From an uncultured Geobacteraceae bacterium (GTDB taxonomy: Bacteria > Desulfobacterota > Desulfuromonadia > Desulfuromonadales > Geopsychrobacteraceae), in the NCBI GenBank assembly GCA_937958075.1, contig CALFFB010000094.1, positions 1 through 19,012 on the forward strand: a stretch of DNA of 19,012 nt. Reading direction: 5' to 3'. This document shows, piece after piece, positions 16,240-19,012 of the stretch (the stretch's first letter is position 1; every line of letters starts with the position of its first letter). The notes beneath the pieces were generated by a model. It searched no databases and was not told where the DNA came from. It worked only from the letters and a program-made list of their open reading frames with translations. The position numbers and the translations under genes were made by a program.

Positions 16240-16268
16240 ACGATACCTTCGCCACCGGTCACCGTCAA
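16240..16268 (-). promoter_or_regulatory. Sigma70-type promoter candidate in front of lysS
   Basis: On the reverse strand TTGACG (16268-16263) is separated by 17 nt from TATCGT (16245-16240): 5 of 6 and 4 of 6 matches at the optimal spacing. Transcription would begin near 16233, giving a leader of about 80 nt before the lysS ATG at 16152. It lies in the largest gap of the window (16153-16301), and no terminator was seen between mutM and lysS. It would start the lysS-lolCD-bamA-skp-lpx transcript. Confidence 0.6.
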
Positions 16269-16301
16269 GGGTGAAATCCGGAAAGGGCCGAGATCAAGAG
16301 G

Positions 16302-17117
16302 TTATTTCTGACAGTGACGGCAAAAATAGGTCGAACGGCCGCCCACCCGCACACAGGAAATGGTCCCGCCGCACACAGGACAGGGCGAGCCGGCCCGGCC
16401 GTAAACCAGCAGCTGTTGCCGGAAATAACCGGGACGGCCATCGCTGTCGCGAAAATCGCTGATGGTCGTGCCACCGGCGCTGATGGCCTCGGTCAAAACC
16501 GCCTTGACCTGCTCTGCCAGGTGCCGGTAGCGCTGCCGACCCACCCGTGACGCCCGACGCAGGGGGCTGATACCGCTGCGAAACAGCGCCTCATTGGCGT
16601 AGATATTACCGACCCCGACCACCGTGCGCTGATCCATGAGCAGGGGCTTAACCCCTTGCGTCCGGTTGCGGGATCGACGGTACAGCAGATCACCGTTGAA
16701 CTCGGCAGACAGAGGTTCAGGCCCCAGATGCTGCAGCAGAGGGTGCTGCGCCGGGTCGGACTCGCTGTAGATAAACTGACCGAACCGGCGCGGGTCGGTA
16801 AAGCGCAGGCAGCTGCCGTCGGCAAAGAGCAGATCGACATGGTCATGCCTGGCAGCCGGAGTTTGGGCCGCGACAACGCGCAGCACCCCGGTCATGCCCA
16901 GGTGCACCAGCAGGCCACCCCTGGTGGTCTGCAGCAACAGGTATTTCGCCCGTCGGTTCACCTGAACAATTGTCTGCTCCATCAGTTTCCCGCTCATCAG
17001 CGGATCCAGAGGGGCACGCAGCCTGGGCGTCCGCAGAATCACGCCCGTAATCTGTTTGCCGATGACATGAGGACTGATGCCCCGGCACACTGTTTCCACT
17101 TCAGGAAGTTCCGGCAT
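16302..17117 (-). CDS. mutM: Formamidopyrimidine-DNA glycosylase
   Basis: Removes 8-oxoguanine and formamidopyrimidines from DNA and nicks the abasic site. At 271 aa it matches E. coli MutM/Fpg (269). Pro2 and Glu3 (MPELPEVETV), the catalytic N-terminus, are present, as is Lys58 in NRRAKYLLL. A helix-two-turn-helix lies around VVGVGNIYANEALFRSGISP. The C-terminal zinc finger has four cysteines in CPVCGG and FCRHCQK with the GGRSTYFC strand. The ATG at 17117 must be correct because Pro2 is the nucleophile after Met removal. It starts 2 nt after the YchJ-like gene's stop. MutM rather than endonuclease VIII is favoured by the Lys58 context and the finger. Confidence 0.95.
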   Translation of the reverse strand: MPELPEVETVCRGISPHVIGKQITGVILRTPRLRAPLDPLMSGKLMEQTIVQVNRRAKYLLLQTTRGGLLVHLGMTGVLRVVAAQTPAARHDHVDLLFADGSCLRFTDPRRFGQFIYSESDPAQHPLLQHLGPEPLSAEFNGDLLYRRSRNRTQGVKPLLMDQRTVVGVGNIYANEALFRSGISPLRRASRVGRQRYRHLAEQVKAVLTEAISAGGTTISDFRDSDGRPGYFRQQLLVYGRAGSPCPVCGGTISCVRVGGRSTYFCRHCQK

Positions 17118-17119
17118 GA

Positions 17120-17524
17120 TTAAAACCGCACCGGGTTAAGAGCTGCATCGAAGAGGGAAAAATCGACGGGCGTCCCTGCCGGCACCTCGTCCGGACTCAA
17201 TTTCTGCGCCGAGTGGTAGCGCCACTGCTCACCGTCTTTGAGCAGGCGCGCCAGTTCATAAAACTCGGCGATTGTGCCTGATGCCCGAACCCGCAGCGAC
17301 AGCAGGCATTCAACCTCGGCAACAGACAGCCACCGGGTGTCGAGGTACTGCCATGCTTCTACCGCTATCTGTGCCAGGTGTCCGGCGGCATACTGCTGGT
17401 AGGAGGCAGCGTTGGAGAATTGCCGACGAAAGGGCGCATCGGGATGATAGGTGTCATAAACCGCCGGGTAGTCCCGACGCTGCAAGGCGGCAAAGCGGGC
17501 ATTGAAGAAGTCCTGTGGTGTCAT
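17120..17524 (-). CDS. YchJ-like (UPF0225 core) NTF2-fold small protein, function unknown
   Basis: A 134-aa soluble protein. Its core resembles the middle domain of E. coli YchJ as I recall it: a helical start with RFAALQRRDYPAVYDTYHPDAPF, then LSLRVRASGTIAEFYELARLLKDGEQWRYH, split here only by the motif order (each part shown is under the family's domain). The cysteine-rich SEC-C zinc segments that flank YchJ are absent, so this is the bare NTF2-like domain. No catalytic residues can be assigned. It overlaps the ABC permease gene by 4 nt (ATGA) and ends 2 nt before mutM, so it is co-transcribed with both. A SnoaL-like small-molecule-binding protein of the same fold is the alternative. Confidence 0.7.
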   Translation of the reverse strand: MTPQDFFNARFAALQRRDYPAVYDTYHPDAPFRRQFSNAASYQQYAAGHLAQIAVEAWQYLDTRWLSVAEVECLLSLRVRASGTIAEFYELARLLKDGEQWRYHSAQKLSPDEVPAGTPVDFSLFDAALNPVRF

Positions 17525-18378
17525 TCTTTGATCCGCGGATCGAGGGCATCACGGATCCCCTCGCCTAACAGGTTATAGCCTAGAACGGTGATCAAAATCG
17601 CCAGACCGGGAAACACCGACAGCCACCAGGCGCTGCCCAGGGTCTGTTTGCCGATAATCAGCATATTGCCCCAGGACGGGGTCGGCGGCTGTACGCCGAT
17701 CCCCAGAAACGACAGGGCGCTCTCCGTCAGAATCGCACCGGCAACCCCCAGGGTCGCCGAAACCAGCACCGGCGCCAGGGCATTGGGGAGAATATGACGA
17801 AAGATGAGGCGGCCGTCGGACGCGCCCAGGGCCTGTGCCGCCAGCACAAAATCGCGCTTGCGCAGGCTGAGAAATTCCGCCCGCACCAGTCTGGCAACCC
17901 CCATCCAGCTGGTCAGGCCGATGACGATCATGATGTTCCAGATAGACGGTTCGAGAAAAGCGATCACCGCCAGGATGAGAAAAAAGGTGGGAAAACAGAG
18001 CATGATATCGACAAAGCGCATGATGACGGCATCGACCCAGCCGCCGTAAAATCCGGCCAGGGCACCGCAGACAATTCCGATCAGTGTGGAAATACCGACA
18101 GCCACGAAGCCGACCAGCAGAGAAATACGGGCACCGTAGAGCATACGCACCAGCACCTCGCGCCCGAGATCATCGGTTCCCAGGGGGTGCTGCAGGCTGG
18201 GCGGCTGCAGGCTGCCGGCGACATTGATCGCCGCCGGATCGACCCCGGTAAAAGGAGCCGCTGCCGCCATGACAAACATGGTGAGGACAATGCCGGCACC
18301 GACCAGAGCCATCCGGTTGGTGCGGAAGCGCTGCCAGACAACGTCGCGAAAAAAATGACTGCGGGATACGCGGCTCAT
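17521..18378 (-). CDS. Dipeptide/oligopeptide-type ABC transporter permease (OppC/DppC family)
   Basis: Inner-membrane permease of the peptide/nickel ABC importer family, 285 aa (OppC and DppC are about 300). Residues 1-25 are a basic cytoplasmic lead (FRTNRMALVGAGIVL begins the first membrane segment). A periplasmic HPLGTDDLGREVLVRMLYGAR segment is the family's hallmark. The EAA loop reads FVLAAQALGASDGRLIFRHILPN near residue 185, where the ATPase docks, followed by SFLGIGVQPPTPSWGNM and an end of EGIRDALDPRIKE. Six membrane segments can be drawn. It overlaps the MshEN gene upstream and the YchJ-like gene downstream by 4 nt each. No binding protein, second permease or ATPase follows it, so its partners must be upstream of the window or elsewhere. 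The transported substrate is not readable. Confidence 0.92.
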   Translation of the reverse strand: MSRVSRSHFFRDVVWQRFRTNRMALVGAGIVLTMFVMAAAAPFTGVDPAAINVAGSLQPPSLQHPLGTDDLGREVLVRMLYGARISLLVGFVAVGISTLIGIVCGALAGFYGGWVDAVIMRFVDIMLCFPTFFLILAVIAFLEPSIWNIMIVIGLTSWMGVARLVRAEFLSLRKRDFVLAAQALGASDGRLIFRHILPNALAPVLVSATLGVAGAILTESALSFLGIGVQPPTPSWGNMLIIGKQTLGSAWWLSVFPGLAILITVLGYNLLGEGIRDALDPRIKE

Positions 18379-18989
18379 TCCTCGTTGTCGATCCTTTCTC
18401 GTTCCACCAGGTTCAAAATTCCCTTTTCCTGCAGAATATCCAGCAGCCGTTCCAGGCGCCCGTTGTCGGTGGCCGGGTTTTCCGGCTCGAAGCTGCCGGT
18501 GAACGGCTGCTCCAGCTCGGCCATTCGCTTTTCATCCTGCACAACCGGCACGCCATGGACATTAAGCGCCGCCAGGATATCCTCGGCAGAAGCGATCAGC
18601 GGCAGAATTTTGCAGCCGGTAGCGAACTGCAGATTGTCAATCAGTTGGGTATCCGTCGGATCGGTCATGGCCATATGCAGGATTTTTTCATGCCCCTGTT
18701 TGCGCAACTCAATGGGCATGACCTGATAAAGGCGCATACGCTCGACCGGCAACAAGGACAGCAAGGCTGGATCAATCTCCATATCTCCAAGGTTGAACCG
18801 CGCATAGCGCTGCTGGGTTTCGAGAAACTCGATAATTGTTGATTCCGGCAGATGCCCCAGCTTTACCAGCGCCGCCCCGAGCTGGCCACCCAGGTTGCGC
18901 TGCATGGACAAAGCCGATTCCAGCTGATAGGAATCGATCAGTCCCGCCTCAAGCAGCAGATCTCCCAGACGATTGGATCCCGTCACCAT
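18375..18989 (-). CDS. Stand-alone MshEN / GspE N-terminal domain protein, putative c-di-GMP binder
   Basis: A 204-aa protein made of only the N-terminal region of type II secretion/type IV pilus ATPases (GspE, PilB, MshE), with no Walker-containing ATPase domain. Residues 7-30 and 36-59 are two 24-residue repeats, each with an LG near the start, a Gly at position 10, spaced leucines or isoleucines and a final Gln, joined by 5 residues (RNLGG). From memory this is the spacing of the MshEN c-di-GMP-binding motif. Residues 60-145 form the GspE-N subdomain (ARFNLGDMEIDPALLSLLP; MAMTDPTD). The remaining tail is acidic and probably flexible, ending in a short helix. ATG 18989 is preceded by AAAGGCGG eight nt upstream. 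Its stop overlaps the permease start by 4 nt. Its role is unknown; a c-di-GMP-responsive partner protein is an inference. Confidence 0.82.
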   Translation of the reverse strand: MVTGSNRLGDLLLEAGLIDSYQLESALSMQRNLGGQLGAALVKLGHLPESTIIEFLETQQRYARFNLGDMEIDPALLSLLPVERMRLYQVMPIELRKQGHEKILHMAMTDPTDTQLIDNLQFATGCKILPLIASAEDILAALNVHGVPVVQDEKRMAELEQPFTGSFEPENPATDNGRLERLLDILQEKGILNLVERERIDNEE

Positions 18990-19012
18990 GATTCATTCCG
19001 CCTTTCTGACAA

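Noticed and set aside
1..19012. Mobile elements, CRISPR arrays, tRNA or rRNA genes, toxin-antitoxin or defence genes.
   Set aside because: I found no transposase, direct-repeat array, RNA gene fold or defence family by reading; all coding space is taken by envelope and housekeeping genes with similar composition.

Overview
The window is an uninterrupted chromosomal stretch of a Gram-negative bacterium, rich in G+C. Every gene I can support lies on the minus strand, so transcription runs from position 19012 towards position 1. It carries the outer-membrane assembly and lipid A/LPS core block: lysS, lolC, lolD, bamA, skp, lpxD, fabZ, lpxA, lpxB, msbA, a DUF374 acyltransferase, waaA, lpxK, a Trm112-like gene, waaF and waaC. 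From memory, this order resembles the Geobacter/Pelobacter/Desulfuromonas lineage (Desulfuromonadales), and I infer a relative of that group. I cannot name the species.

Layout in the direction of transcription. (1) 18989-17120: a stand-alone MshEN/GspE-N-terminal protein, an oligopeptide-type ABC permease and a YchJ-like small protein, each overlapping the next by 4 nt (ATGA). mutM follows 2 nt later. (2) 16301-16153: a 149-nt gap holding a good sigma70-type promoter in front of lysS. (3) 16152-12735: lysS, then lolC and lolD (lipoprotein export). (4) 12679-7620: bamA, skp/ompH, lpxD, fabZ and lpxA (outer-membrane protein assembly and the first steps of lipid A). (5) 7585-7548: a strong hairpin plus U-tract lying exactly between lpxA and lpxB. 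(6) 7532-1: lpxB, msbA, the acyltransferase, waaA, lpxK, trm112-like, waaF and waaC. All are overlapping or nearly so, and waaC is cut by the window edge.

Together the genes make UDP-acyl-GlcN intermediates (LpxA, LpxD), condense them (LpxB), phosphorylate (LpxK), add Kdo (WaaA) and heptoses (WaaC, WaaF), probably add a late acyl chain (DUF374 protein), and flip the product across the inner membrane (MsbA). LolCD, Skp and BamA deliver lipoproteins and beta-barrel proteins to the same outer membrane. LpxC and the UDP-diacylglucosamine pyrophosphatase (LpxH or LpxI) are not in the window.

Most of this is well-known housekeeping biology, and I do not see a clearly new defence or mobile system. 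The points that deserve a second look are the terminator-like hairpin that splits the lipid A genes, the absence of a pyrophosphatase gene at that spot, the free-standing putative c-di-GMP-binding MshEN protein coupled to a lone permease, and the DUF374 acyltransferase. No gene-free stretch exceeds about 150 nt. I saw no tRNA or rRNA gene, insertion sequence, CRISPR array or long repeat.
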